Source: Corynebacterium accolens (GTDB lineage Bacteria; Actinomycetota; Actinomycetes; Mycobacteriales; Mycobacteriaceae). From it: DNA of 64,000 nucleotides. The notes under the pieces were generated by a model, which had not been told where the DNA came from, searched no databases, and worked only from the letters and a program-made list of their open reading frames with translations. The translations under genes were made by a program, and so were the position numbers. Of this stretch, positions 44,189 through 52,957 are shown one piece after another. The stretch covers positions 2,029,438 to 2,093,437 of the forward strand of contig NZ_CP046605.1 in NCBI RefSeq assembly GCF_023520795.1, read 5' to 3'. Within the stretch, counting starts at the first letter, position 1. Every line of letters starts with the position of its first letter.

Positions 44189-44617
44189 ATGGCTTCTGTA
44201 TTTAGCAAAATCATCACTGGTGACCTACCCGCCCGCTTTGTCTACCGCGATAAGACCTGCGTGGCTTTCTTATCCATCGAGCCGCTGCGCTACGGCCACA
44301 CCCTGGTCGTGCCCGTAGAGGAAGTAGATAAGTGGACCGACCTGGATCCACAGACCTGGACGCACCTGAACGAGGTGGCCCTAGAAATCGGTGAGGCCAT
44401 CAAGAACGCGTACGATACCCCGCGCACCGGCTACGTCATCGCCGGCTTCGATGTGCCGCACACCCACATCCACCTCTTCCCCACCGAGAAGATGGAAGAG
44501 TACGACTTTTCCAAGGCCTATGCCGCCGAGGACACCGACGATGCCGCCATGGATGAGGCGGCCGCGCGCATCCGCCAGCACCTGGGCACCAACGAGGACG
44601 GCTACCGCGAGGACTAA
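44189..44617 (+). CDS. HIT-family nucleotide-binding hydrolase
   Basis: A 142-residue HIT protein of the Hint/AP4A-like branch, with the histidine triad HTHIHLFP at residues 91-98 and [14 protein letters not shown] at about 33-46. Such enzymes hydrolyse AMP-lysine, AMP-alanine or diadenosine-type substrates; the natural substrate is unknown. The start is ATG 44189, the only sensible one ([20 protein letters not shown]). Its end overlaps the convergent sensor kinase gene by four bases. Confidence 0.92.
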   Translation: MASVFSKIITGDLPARFVYRDKTCVAFLSIEPLRYGHTLVVPVEEVDKWTDLDPQTWTHLNEVALEIGEAIKNAYDTPRTGYVIAGFDVPHTHIHLFPTEKMEEYDFSKAYAAEDTDDAAMDEAAARIRQHLGTNEDGYRED

Positions 44618-46140
44618 TCCTCCGGTTCCTCCAGCGCGGGCAGGCGCACCGTAAAGGTGGTGCCCTGGCCCAGCTTGGAGTCCACACTGATGCTGCCGCC
44701 GTGCTGTTCCACTAGGGAATGCACGATGGCAAGGCCCAAACCGGATCCGCCGGTATCGCGCGTGCGCGAGGAATCCGCGCGGTAGAAGCGCTCGAAGATG
44801 TGGGCGGCGTCCTCGGACGACATTCCCTTGCCGTCATCGATGACGTCTACCAGGATGTCCTTGTTGTCGCGGCGCAGTTGAAGGGTTACCGTGGCATCCT
44901 CGCCGCCGTGGCGCAGGCCATTGGAAATCAGGTTCAGCAGCACCTGGTGGAGGCGATCCGCATCGCCATTGACCACTGGGATGGACTGCGCATTATTAAC
45001 CACCTTGACCTCGCGCTCCGGGAAGGCAGCGCGCGCGGACGAGCCCACCGAAAGGGAAAGCTCCAAAAGGTCCACCGGCCGCAGGTCTAGGCGCGTGCCT
45101 TCCGCGCGGGTCAGCGCCAGCAGGTCCTCTACCAGCAGCGACATGCGCTTGGATTCCTTATCGATCTTGGAAAAGACCAGATCGACATCGTTTGTCGCCC
45201 CAGAGCGGTAAAGCTCCGTGTAACCGCGCAGGCTGGTCAGCGGGGTGCGCAGCTCGTGGGAGGCATCGCCGACAAAGCGGCGCATCTGTTCCTCTTTTTC
45301 CTGCGCCGTAACGACCGAGCGCTGCAGGTGGCCCAGCATGATATTGAGCGCGGCGGCCAATTGGCCGACCTCCGTATGCAGCGGCCATTCGGGCACGCGC
45401 TTGTCTAGGTCGCCTGCCGCGATTTCCGATGCCGTCGATTCCACCACCCGCAGCGGCCGCAACGCCCTGCGGATAAACCAGAAGCCCACGCCGGCCATGG
45501 CAGCCAAGGCAATCGCCGCAATGGATACCTGCACCATGGCTAGGCCGTGCAGGATTTCCTTTTCATGGGTCATGTCCTTGGCAATGACGGTGATAACGCC
45601 ATTGGAATCCGCAAAGGCCAGCGCGCGCCACTTGGTGTTATTTTCAATCGAGCCCACCGTCGTGGGGTAGCCACCCAAGGGAACGCCCTCTACGTCCGGG
45701 GTGGTGGACGTGGGCCCGGAATAGCGAATGGTGCCATCTGGAAGGTAATTGAGCACCACGTATTCCGTGGGCGGGCGCTTGGTGTGATCACCTAGGAAGA
45801 AGTCATTGCCCACATCGCGGGCCCAGGAAGACGACGCCGAGCGCAATTCGCTATCGACGTTGTTATAGAGCACGTTGCGCATGATCGAGTTCACGGCAAA
45901 GGACGAGCCCGTTAACCCGAGGCCGGAGATGACCACGAGGAGAACCACAAGCCAGGTACGCAATGGCATCGCCTGCGGAATCTGCTTGATGTAGTCGCGC
46001 TTGGAGCGCTTCTTTTTTCCCTGCCCCTGCTGCGGCAGCTGGTCCAGCTGCTCATGCCATTTCTTGGGCGGCTGCTGGGTTTGCTGGGGCTTAGCCTGCA
46101 CGGGCCTGCCCGCAGCGGGGTTCTCCTGTGAATCTGCCAT
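44614..46140 (-). CDS. phoS: Sensor histidine kinase PhoS (phosphate-starvation two-component system)
   Basis: A 508-residue membrane sensor: cytoplasmic Gln/Lys-rich N-terminus, TM1 (about 62-84), extracellular sensing loop, TM2 (about 203-223), HAMP, HisKA with GDASHELRTPLTSLRGYTEL (phosphorylated His295) and HATPase_c with NLISNGLRHGG, DDGKGM and GGSGLGLAIV. The assignment to PhoS rests on gene order: the pair lies between purD/HIT and pqo, as I recall phoRS does in C. glutamicum, where it drives the phosphate-starvation response. An MprB-like or other OmpR-family sensor would look alike. The gene follows its response regulator by 14 bases. Confidence 0.8.
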   Translation of the reverse strand: MADSQENPAAGRPVQAKPQQTQQPPKKWHEQLDQLPQQGQGKKKRSKRDYIKQIPQAMPLRTWLVVLLVVISGLGLTGSSFAVNSIMRNVLYNNVDSELRSASSSWARDVGNDFFLGDHTKRPPTEYVVLNYLPDGTIRYSGPTSTTPDVEGVPLGGYPTTVGSIENNTKWRALAFADSNGVITVIAKDMTHEKEILHGLAMVQVSIAAIALAAMAGVGFWFIRRALRPLRVVESTASEIAAGDLDKRVPEWPLHTEVGQLAAALNIMLGHLQRSVVTAQEKEEQMRRFVGDASHELRTPLTSLRGYTELYRSGATNDVDLVFSKIDKESKRMSLLVEDLLALTRAEGTRLDLRPVDLLELSLSVGSSARAAFPEREVKVVNNAQSIPVVNGDADRLHQVLLNLISNGLRHGGEDATVTLQLRRDNKDILVDVIDDGKGMSSEDAAHIFERFYRADSSRTRDTGGSGLGLAIVHSLVEQHGGSISVDSKLGQGTTFTVRLPALEEPED

Positions 46141-46154
46141 TATAAAACGTCAGT

Positions 46155-46859
46155 TTAGGACCGCGGGGTGCGCAGCACATAGCCAACGCCGCGCACGGTG
46201 TGGATAAGCTGCGTATCGCCGGTATCGATCTTGCGGCGCAGGTAAGAAATATAAGATTCCACGACGTTGCCATCGCCGCCGAAATCGTAGTGCCAGACGT
46301 TGTCCAGGATCTTGGACTTAGACAGCACCACTTCCTTGTTTTGCATGAGGTAGCGCAGGAGGTTGAACTCCGTGGGCGAAAGCTCAATGAGCTCGCCACC
46401 CTTGGTGACCTCGTGGGTATCGTCATTCAAGGTCAGATCGGCATAGCTCATGGTGGCGTCATTAGAAGACTCCTCGGCGGCACCGCCGCGGCGCATGATC
46501 ACGCGCAGGCGGGTAATGACCTCCTCAAGGCTAAAGGGCTTGGTGACGTAATCGTCCGCGCCGATGGTCAGGCCGTGGATGCGCTGATCCACGCCGTCCT
46601 TGGCAGTTAGGTACAGCACCGGGCCGTCCAGGCCCTCCTGGCGCAGCTTGCCCAAGAGCTCAAAGCCGTCCATGCCCGGCATCATGACGTCCAAAATATA
46701 GGCATCCGGGTTTACCTCGCGCGCCACGCGCAAGGCCTCATTGCCCGAGTTAGCGCTGTAGACCTCAAAATTTTGGAACTTCAACGATACCGTCAGTAGT
46801 TCCACGATATTCGGCTCGTCATCAACGACGAGGACTTTGGCAAGTTTATTGTCTTCCAT
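46155..46859 (-). CDS. phoR: Response regulator PhoR (OmpR family)
   Basis: A 234-residue OmpR/PhoB-type regulator: receiver with VLVVDDEPNIVELL, phospho-acceptor Asp57 in ILDVMMPGMDGFELL and Lys in DDYVTKPFSLEEV, then a winged-helix DNA-binding domain with ELSPTEFNLLRYLMQNKEVVL and SYLRRKIDTG. In C. glutamicum nomenclature PhoR is the regulator. It activates pst and other phosphate genes, so pstS at the left end of this window is an expected target. It is the first gene of the phoR-phoS unit. Confidence 0.85.
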   Translation of the reverse strand: MEDNKLAKVLVVDDEPNIVELLTVSLKFQNFEVYSANSGNEALRVAREVNPDAYILDVMMPGMDGFELLGKLRQEGLDGPVLYLTAKDGVDQRIHGLTIGADDYVTKPFSLEEVITRLRVIMRRGGAAEESSNDATMSYADLTLNDDTHEVTKGGELIELSPTEFNLLRYLMQNKEVVLSKSKILDNVWHYDFGGDGNVVESYISYLRRKIDTGDTQLIHTVRGVGYVLRTPRS

Positions 46860-46988
46860 GCGTCCTGTAGCTCCTATTACTTCCTGTTATCTGCACACCT
46901 GCGTGCGTGCAAGCTTCACTAAGCCATCATGGCAAACCCAGTTTCTAGCCTACTGATAAGTTTCTGGCTGAAACCTGTGAAAGCAAAA

Positions 46989-47046
46989 AGCCACGCTTCC
47001 CTCTCCACCCGGACCGAAATCCGCGGTAGGAAAAGAAAGCGTGGCT
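46989..47046 (-). terminator. Intrinsic terminator of pqo
   Basis: AGCCACGCTT and AAGCGTGGCT form a 10-bp stem with a 38-base loop that itself can fold (CGGA/TCCG). On the minus strand, after pqo, it is followed by TTTTTGCTTTC, a good T run. The remaining bases of 46860-46988 hold the phoR promoter region and no gene. Confidence 0.8.
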
Positions 47047-47070
47047 AGCGCGCTCTTTGGCAGTTACGGC

Positions 47071-48816
47071 TTAGAAGTCCTGCGGGCGCGGGATATTGCG
47101 CAGGTTGGACTTGGCCATGGACAGCATGGAGCCCACGCCGCCGCCGAAGACGGTGCGGGTAGCGGCCTTGGAGAAGCCCAGGAGCTGATCGAAGGTCAGC
47201 GTCGGTGGCAGGGACAGGGCGTTGGGGTCAGTGACGACATCGATAAGCGCAGGGCCGTTATAAGCCAAGGCCTTCTTGATCTGCTTTGGAGCCTGCTTTG
47301 GATCCTCGATGCGGAAGGTCTTGATGCCTGCGGCTTCTGCGATCTTGGAAAAGTCCACGGACTCGTGGTCGGTCTCGTGCTCCGGAATGCCGCCCACCAG
47401 CATCTCCAGCTTGACCATGCCCAGCGAGGAGTTATTGAACACGAACATCTTGACCGGCAGCTGGTGCAGCTTGACCGTCAGCAGCTCGCCCATGAGCATG
47501 GACAATCCGCCGTCGCCAGAGAAGGTAATGACCTGGCGGCCCGGGTTAGCCTGCTGCGCGCCGATGGCCTGCGGCAGGGCGTTTGCCATCGTGCCGTGAC
47601 GGAAGGAGCCGATCTGCTCGCGCTTGCCATTCGGGGTGATGTAGCGCGCGCCCCAGACATTGCACATGCCGGTATCGACGGTGAAGATGGCGTCATCGTC
47701 GGCCTCTTGGTCAATGAGATCCGCGATGTACTCAGGGTGGATCGGGGTGTGCTTTTCCACGTTGGAGGTATAAGCCTCCACGACGTGCTCCAGCTTGTCG
47801 TGGTGCTTCTTAAGCATCTTATCCAAGAAGGAGCGGTCCTTCTTCTCCTCCACGTGCGGCAGGATATTCTCGATGGTGGCGGCAACATCACCGGTTACGG
47901 GGTAGGAGATCTTGGTGCGGCGGCCAATGTGGGAGCCGTTGATATCGACCTGGGCCACATTGCCCTTAGGCAGGAAGTCGTTATACGGGAAGTCCGTGCC
48001 CAAGAGGATCAGCAGGTCCGCCTCGTGGGTGGCCTCGTGCGCGGCGCCGTAGCCGAGCAATCCAGACATGCCCACGTCAAACGGGTTATCGTACTGGATG
48101 TACATCTTGCCGCCGAGCGCGTGGCCGATGGGGGCCTTGACCTTTTCTGCCAGCTTCAGCACCTGCTCGCGGGCATCCTTCACACCGGCACCCACGAAGA
48201 AGGCGACGGATTCGGCCTCATTGATGGCCTGGGTCAGCGCTGCGGCCTCTGCCGGGTCCGGGTAAACCACCGGGCGGCCGGTGGAGATCTTGGATTCTAC
48301 GAAGGTGTCATCGTCAACCTCTTCGGTAGAAACGTCGCCAGGGATAACCAGCACGGATACGCCATTGCCCGCCATGGTGGACTGGATGGCGTGGTGCAGC
48401 ACTACTCCGCCCTGGTCACCGGACATGACCATTTCGCAGTAGCCGGAGCACTCCTGGAAGATCTGCTCCGGGTGGGTTTCCTGGAAGAAATGGGAACCAA
48501 TCTGGCGGGAAGGAATGTGCGATGCCAAGGCCAGCACCTTGGCACCATTGCGGTTGGCATCATAAAGGCCCTGGATGAGGTGGGTATTGCCCGGACCACA
48601 AGAGGCCGCACATACGGCGAGCTTGCCGGTGGTCAGCGAGTCCGCCTCCGCGGCAAAGGCCGCTGCTTCCTCATTGCGCACGTGGATCCACTCGATGGAG
48701 GAGCGGCGCACCGCGTCCACGATCGGGTTGAGGGAGTCTCCCACGAGGCCATAAATGTGCTCGACGCCCTGCTTTTCTAGCGTCTCAACAAGTTGTTCTG
48801 CGTAATTGCGTGCCAT
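47071..48816 (-). CDS. pqo: Pyruvate:quinone oxidoreductase (pyruvate dehydrogenase, quinone)
   Basis: A peripheral membrane flavoenzyme that decarboxylates pyruvate to acetate and CO2 and reduces quinone. The 581-residue product has the TPP-enzyme three-domain layout: YGLVGDSLNPIVDAVRR and RNEEAAAFAAEAD at the N-terminus (catalytic Glu), an FAD-binding middle domain with LLILLGTDFPYNDFLP, and the TPP motif GDGGLSMLMGELLTVKL followed by FVFNNSSLGMVKLE. The C-terminal tail probably contacts the membrane, as in PoxB. Flanked by its own terminator and a 160-base divergent promoter region shared with the MFS gene. Confidence 0.94.
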   Translation of the reverse strand: MARNYAEQLVETLEKQGVEHIYGLVGDSLNPIVDAVRRSSIEWIHVRNEEAAAFAAEADSLTTGKLAVCAASCGPGNTHLIQGLYDANRNGAKVLALASHIPSRQIGSHFFQETHPEQIFQECSGYCEMVMSGDQGGVVLHHAIQSTMAGNGVSVLVIPGDVSTEEVDDDTFVESKISTGRPVVYPDPAEAAALTQAINEAESVAFFVGAGVKDAREQVLKLAEKVKAPIGHALGGKMYIQYDNPFDVGMSGLLGYGAAHEATHEADLLILLGTDFPYNDFLPKGNVAQVDINGSHIGRRTKISYPVTGDVAATIENILPHVEEKKDRSFLDKMLKKHHDKLEHVVEAYTSNVEKHTPIHPEYIADLIDQEADDDAIFTVDTGMCNVWGARYITPNGKREQIGSFRHGTMANALPQAIGAQQANPGRQVITFSGDGGLSMLMGELLTVKLHQLPVKMFVFNNSSLGMVKLEMLVGGIPEHETDHESVDFSKIAEAAGIKTFRIEDPKQAPKQIKKALAYNGPALIDVVTDPNALSLPPTLTFDQLLGFSKAATRTVFGGGVGSMLSMAKSNLRNIPRPQDF

Positions 48817-48976
48817 TTAAACATCATCCTTAACTCTTTAACTGTTCTAGTACCACTGTGCTACTAAACATGCAGGAAAGTCCAGCAATTCCTACATACT
48901 CACACCGCCCGCCCACTTGTGAGGAAGGCAATACTAACCTGAAATATCACACACTGATTCGCTACGGTTTCTAGCG

Positions 48977-50500
48977 ATGAGCATCGAGTCACCTGATACC
49001 GCCACGAAGCCGCCACACCGCGCGGCCGCGGCGTCCTCCACCCCGGCGCAGCGGTGGTCTTTCTTTGCCGTGGTGTCCTTGGGGCTGCTCATGGTGGGCC
49101 TGGATAATTCCATCCTTTATACGGCACTGCCGCAGCTAACGCAGCAGCTGTATGCCACAGACATGCAGCAATTGTGGATCATCAATGCCTATACGCTGGT
49201 CTTATCGGGTTTGCTCCTAGGCACCGGCACGTTGGGGGATCGCATTGGCCACCGCCTGATGTTCCTTATTGGCCTAGCCACCTTCGGCACAGCCTCCCTC
49301 CTTGCGGCTTATTCACCCAATGCCTGGCTGCTCATCGCCGGCCGCGCCCTATTGGGCCTAGGCGCTGCCATCATGCTGCCTTCCACCCTGGCGCTTATCC
49401 GCCTGACCTTCCCCAACGAAGTAGAGCGCAATAAAGCCATCGGCATCTGGAGCTCCGTCGCCGTCGTGGGCGCTGCCGCCGGGCCCACCGTGGGCGGATT
49501 CCTCCTAGAGCATTTCTGGTGGGGCTCGGTGTTTTTAATCAACGTGCCCATCGTGGCCCTCGCCATCATCCTCACCTTCCTCCTTAGCCCGCCCAACCTG
49601 CCGAACCCGCACAAGCACTGGGATTTCCCCTCCTCGTTTTATGCGCTTATCACCTTGTCCAGCCTGGTCCTGGCCATTAAGACTGCGGCGGCCGCCCAGA
49701 TCAATGTCGCGCTGCTGGCCTGTTCCATTGCCGCTTTCTTGCTCGGCGCCGCAGCCTTTGCCTACCGGCAAACCCGGCTGAATGATCCGCTTTTGACCTT
49801 TGACATCTTCTACTCGCCCACCTTTACCGGCGGCGTGCTCACCGCCGGTGGCGCCATGTTTGGACTTACGGGCCTTGAACTGCTTACTACCCAAAAGCTG
49901 CAGCTTGTCGATGCCCTCTCGCCCCTCGACGCCGGCCTTTTCATCTCCGCCATGGCGGTTGCGGCCATCCCCACCGCCATTGTGGGCGGCAGCGTCTTGC
50001 ACCGCGTGGGCTTTTTGCCCATCATCAGCGGCGGTTTCCTGAGCATGTCCATCGGCATGCTGGGCATCATCTGGGCCGACCGCGCCGATAACCTCGCGGT
50101 ATTTATTACCGGCCTCATCCTCACCGGCTTAGGCGCTGGCTCCTCGATGTCCGTTTCTTCCACCGCCATCATCAATGCCGCCCCGTCCCACCGCGCGGGC
50201 ATGGCCTCTGGCGTGGAAGCCGTCTCCTACGAATTCGGCACGCTGCTTTCCATCGCCATTACCGGCTCCCTCGTGCCGTTGCTGATGACGCACAAGCTTC
50301 CCGATGCCCTCGCCCCGCAAGGCACCGACGCGCTCTCATCGCCGGCCACGCATGACGCTGCCGCGGCGGCGTATGATTCCGCGTATTTCCTCACCGTCGG
50401 CGGGCTTGCCTTCAGCACCTTCATCTTCGCGGTGCTTACCGCCTGGTGCTTCCGCGGTAACCCGAAGTCCGGGGCGCTGTCTGCGCAAAGCAGCCGGTAA
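48977..50500 (+). CDS. MFS drug/metabolite exporter, 14-TM DHA2 type
   Basis: A 507-residue polytopic protein of the EmrB/QacA (DHA2) group. Motif D1-like GLDNSILYTALPQL in TM1, motif A GTLGDRIGHRLMFLIG between TM2 and TM3, and motif C GAAAGPTVGGFLLE in TM5 are visible; about 14 hydrophobic segments. Expected to export drugs or cationic metabolites using proton motive force; substrate unknown. The ATG at 48977 follows a 160-base gap divergent from pqo. A strong terminator lies 29 bases after the stop. No adjacent TetR-type regulator is present. Confidence 0.88.
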   Translation: MSIESPDTATKPPHRAAAASSTPAQRWSFFAVVSLGLLMVGLDNSILYTALPQLTQQLYATDMQQLWIINAYTLVLSGLLLGTGTLGDRIGHRLMFLIGLATFGTASLLAAYSPNAWLLIAGRALLGLGAAIMLPSTLALIRLTFPNEVERNKAIGIWSSVAVVGAAAGPTVGGFLLEHFWWGSVFLINVPIVALAIILTFLLSPPNLPNPHKHWDFPSSFYALITLSSLVLAIKTAAAAQINVALLACSIAAFLLGAAAFAYRQTRLNDPLLTFDIFYSPTFTGGVLTAGGAMFGLTGLELLTTQKLQLVDALSPLDAGLFISAMAVAAIPTAIVGGSVLHRVGFLPIISGGFLSMSIGMLGIIWADRADNLAVFITGLILTGLGAGSSMSVSSTAIINAAPSHRAGMASGVEAVSYEFGTLLSIAITGSLVPLLMTHKLPDALAPQGTDALSSPATHDAAAAAYDSAYFLTVGGLAFSTFIFAVLTAWCFRGNPKSGALSAQSSR

Positions 50501-50528
50501 ATAGCCACCTAGCTAACTTGTAAACTTT

Positions 50529-50567
50529 TACCCCCTAACTGTTTGTGCAGCTAGGGGGTAGTTTTTT
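50529..50567 (+). terminator. Intrinsic terminator of the MFS gene
   Basis: TACCCCCTAACTG and CAGCTAGGGGGTA form a 13-bp stem with one mismatch and a 6-base loop, directly followed by TTTTTT at 50562-50567. The end abuts the 3' end of the oppositely oriented tRNA gene. Confidence 0.9.
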
Positions 50568-50568
50568 G

Positions 50569-50641
50569 AGCTGGAGACGAGACTTGAACTCGCAACCTAC
50601 GCATTACAAGTGCGTTGCGCTACCAATTGCGCCACTCCAGC
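50569..50641 (-). tRNA. tRNA-Thr (anticodon TGT)
   Basis: The minus strand folds as a complete 73-base cloverleaf: acceptor GCTGGAG/CTCCAGC, D stem GCGC/GCGC, anticodon stem ACGCA/TGCGT around the loop CTTGTAA (anticodon TGT, + strand 50606-50608), T stem GCGAG/CTCGT with TTCAAGT, discriminator T. CCA is not encoded. It reads ACA and related threonine codons. It lies beside thrE, an arrangement I recall from C. glutamicum. Confidence 0.95.
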
Positions 50642-50793
50642 ACCGCGGAAATTCTTCCGCTCGTTGCATGGTACCCGAGGACCTCGCCCAAGTGGAAAGC
50701 CGGTCCCCCTTGTATGCATTTGCGCCCCACAAGGGTTAAAGTTCAGGCTGAAATTATTACTAGTGTCCCACCGCTTTTTCGAGGGTTATTTTC

Positions 50794-52524
50794 GTGTCAC
50801 TACTGTCCGCTATGCGGGAGCGCCTGCGCGTATCCGCAGGCCAAGTCGCCATCATTGACGCGGCCAAAGCCGCACCCCCACCATCGCCACTCGCCCCGGT
50901 CGATCTGACCGATGCCGCCCAGGTCACGGGCGTGATGGAGATTGCCGCGCGCATCGGCGAGCTGCTCATTAGCGCAGGATCCGCCAACTCGGATGCACGC
51001 GCGCAGGTGCACCTGGCGGCGTCGTCGTACGGTTTGCACTACTGCCACGTGGATATCTTGATGAATACCATCACCATCCACACCGCGATCGGCACGGGCG
51101 ATAAGCGCCAGAACCTCCACGTCTTTCGCGTGGTGCCGGATGTGGGCGTGAACTTTTCCAAGCTTTCGGAAGTAGACCGGCTCATCCGCGATATCCACTC
51201 CGGTAGGGTGCCGCCCGCGATGGCGGAAAAGCGCCTGGATGACATCGATCGCATGCCAGCGCCGTATAAGCCGTCCACGGTGATGCTCGGCTGGGGCGGC
51301 ATGGGTGGCCTGATTTCCATGATGCTCGGCGGCGATCTCCTCGTCGGCCTCATTGCCTTCGTGGTCTCAGCGCTGATTATGGGGCTTAATGACTGGTTGG
51401 CCAATTACCGCCTCCCGCCCTTTTATCAAAACGTCGTCGGTGGCTTCTTGGCCGTCTTCCCGGCCGCGATTTTGTATAACGTTGCCGCCGCCTTCGGCAT
51501 TAACATGTCACCGGCGCAGATCATTGCGTCCGGAATCATCGTGCTGGTGGCGGGGCTGACGCTGGTGCAATCGCTTGTCGATGGCATCACCCGCTCCCCC
51601 GTGACCTCTTCCGCGCGTTTTTTCTCCGCGCTGTTATCAACGGGCGCGATCATCGCCGGCGTGGGTGTGGGCATTCAGCTGGCCTCCGCCATGGGCTTTG
51701 ACCTGCCACCAATGGGCACCTTGGCGCCGCCGGTTTATCACAAGATTCCCCTTCTGGTGCTCCTCGGCGGCACGGGTTCGGCCGCATTCGCGCTGGCCTG
51801 CGGGGCTAATTGGATAGAAATTACCCTTTCAGGCCTCACCGCAGCCGCCGGTATGGTCTTCTACTACTTCGTGGTCGTGCCCTTCGGCGTCGGCCCGGTG
51901 ATTGCCTCCGGTATATCCGCCATCGTGGTGGGCCTGGCCGGCGGTTTGATGTCGCGCCGGTGGGGCATCCCGCCGCTCATTACGATGATCGTGGGCTATA
52001 CGCCCATGCTGCCGGGCCTCATGCTCTACCGCGGCATGTATGCCGCCATCAACGAGCAGATGATTACCGGCTTTACCAACCTGGCCACCGCTCTGGCCAT
52101 CTCCGGCGCGCTGGCAGCCGGCGTCGTCTTTGGCGAACGCGTCGCCCGCCGTCTGCGCCGCCCGAAGTACTTCCGCCCGTACTCCGCGTTCAAGCGCATC
52201 GGCCGGTTCTCCTTCCACAAGGCAACGAACCTGGCGCGCAAGGCCCCGCGCATCCCGCGCGTGCCGATGTCCCCCTTTGCCCCACGTGTCAACCGCCCCG
52301 AATTGCCGCCCACGCTAGGACCAAAGCCACCGCAACAGGCACAGCCCCAGCAGCACGCCCCAGGCACCACTCCCGCGGAGGAGTTGTGGCCGGCGGGCTC
52401 CCAGTGGCCGGCCCAGCCGCAGGATACCGAGCGCACCACCTATACGGTGCCCGGGCAGAAATCGCCCGCGCCGGAGGAATCCGGATCCGCCAAGCCCGGC
52501 GGGGAGGAACCCGAAGAGCCCTAA
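50794..52524 (+). CDS. thrE: Threonine/serine exporter ThrE with Pro-rich C-terminal extension
   Basis: Exports threonine and serine across the membrane. The 576-residue product has the ThrE domain pair: the N-terminal cytoplasmic half (AAKAAPPPSPLAPVDLTD, ARIGELLISAGSANSD, NFSKLSEVDRLI) is nearly the same as C. glutamicum ThrE, and two sets of hydrophobic helices follow (NVVGGFLAVFPAAILYNVA, IIASGIIVLVAGLTLVQSL, GYTPMLPGLMLYRGMYA). About 90 residues beyond GERVARRLRRPKYFRPY are Pro/Gln/Glu-rich, longer than the C. glutamicum tail (489 residues in total). Start is GTG 50794 with GAGGG upstream; ATG 50812 is possible. Its own promoter lies in 50642-50793. Confidence 0.93.
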   Translation: MSLLSAMRERLRVSAGQVAIIDAAKAAPPPSPLAPVDLTDAAQVTGVMEIAARIGELLISAGSANSDARAQVHLAASSYGLHYCHVDILMNTITIHTAIGTGDKRQNLHVFRVVPDVGVNFSKLSEVDRLIRDIHSGRVPPAMAEKRLDDIDRMPAPYKPSTVMLGWGGMGGLISMMLGGDLLVGLIAFVVSALIMGLNDWLANYRLPPFYQNVVGGFLAVFPAAILYNVAAAFGINMSPAQIIASGIIVLVAGLTLVQSLVDGITRSPVTSSARFFSALLSTGAIIAGVGVGIQLASAMGFDLPPMGTLAPPVYHKIPLLVLLGGTGSAAFALACGANWIEITLSGLTAAAGMVFYYFVVVPFGVGPVIASGISAIVVGLAGGLMSRRWGIPPLITMIVGYTPMLPGLMLYRGMYAAINEQMITGFTNLATALAISGALAAGVVFGERVARRLRRPKYFRPYSAFKRIGRFSFHKATNLARKAPRIPRVPMSPFAPRVNRPELPPTLGPKPPQQAQPQQHAPGTTPAEELWPAGSQWPAQPQDTERTTYTVPGQKSPAPEESGSAKPGGEEPEEP

Positions 52525-52586
52525 ACGCCGCCGGTAGCGTACAATATTTAGCCTGATAGCTTTCCCAACATTCAGGAGGACTCGCC

Positions 52587-52943
52587 GTGCCACCCAAGGT
52601 CCAAGACACGCACCCACAGGCAGAACAAGACATTGCCCTGGCAGAGGAAACCGCCCGCGCCGCCCGCCGCGTGGTGGCGACCTACTCCCAAGACTTCTTG
52701 GACGGCGTGACCTTGATGTCCATGCTGGGTGTCGAGCCCAAGGGCCTGGTGCATAAGAAGGTATTGGCGGAACAGGCCGATTCCGCGCCGAAGAAGTCGA
52801 CAAAGAAGGCCACCAAGAAATCGACCTCCAAGGCTTCGAAGAAGTCCACTAAGAAGTCGACCAAGAAGACCACTAAGGCGGCCAAAAAGTCCACCAAGAA
52901 GTCGACGAAGAAAGCAACGAAGAAGTCGACCAAGAAGTCTTAA
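52587..52943 (+). CDS. Histone-H1-like protein with Lys/Ser/Thr-rich tail
   Basis: A 118-residue protein starting at GTG with AGGAGG upstream. Residues 1-65 form a small helical part (DIALAEETARAARRVVATY, FLDGVTLMSMLGVEP). Residues 66-118 are a chain of KKSTKK/KKATKK-type repeats without acidic residues, like the tails of eukaryotic H1 and of bacterial H1-like proteins. Nonspecific DNA binding and nucleoid organisation are plausible. The repeat codons AAGAAGTCGAC recur, so the tail length may vary between strains. It lies 14 bases upstream of otsA, possibly cotranscribed. Confidence 0.75.
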   Translation: MPPKVQDTHPQAEQDIALAEETARAARRVVATYSQDFLDGVTLMSMLGVEPKGLVHKKVLAEQADSAPKKSTKKATKKSTSKASKKSTKKSTKKTTKAAKKSTKKSTKKATKKSTKKS

Positions 52944-52957
52944 GCTAGTCTTGGGCT

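Noticed and set aside
47041-48780. 579-codon open frame opposite pqo
   Set aside because: Shadow frame; TPP-enzyme motifs lie on the minus strand.
50569-50641. tRNA-Thr as an integration site for the island
   Set aside because: No integrase and no repeated copy of the tRNA 3' end were noticed nearby; the accessory island is 20 kb away.
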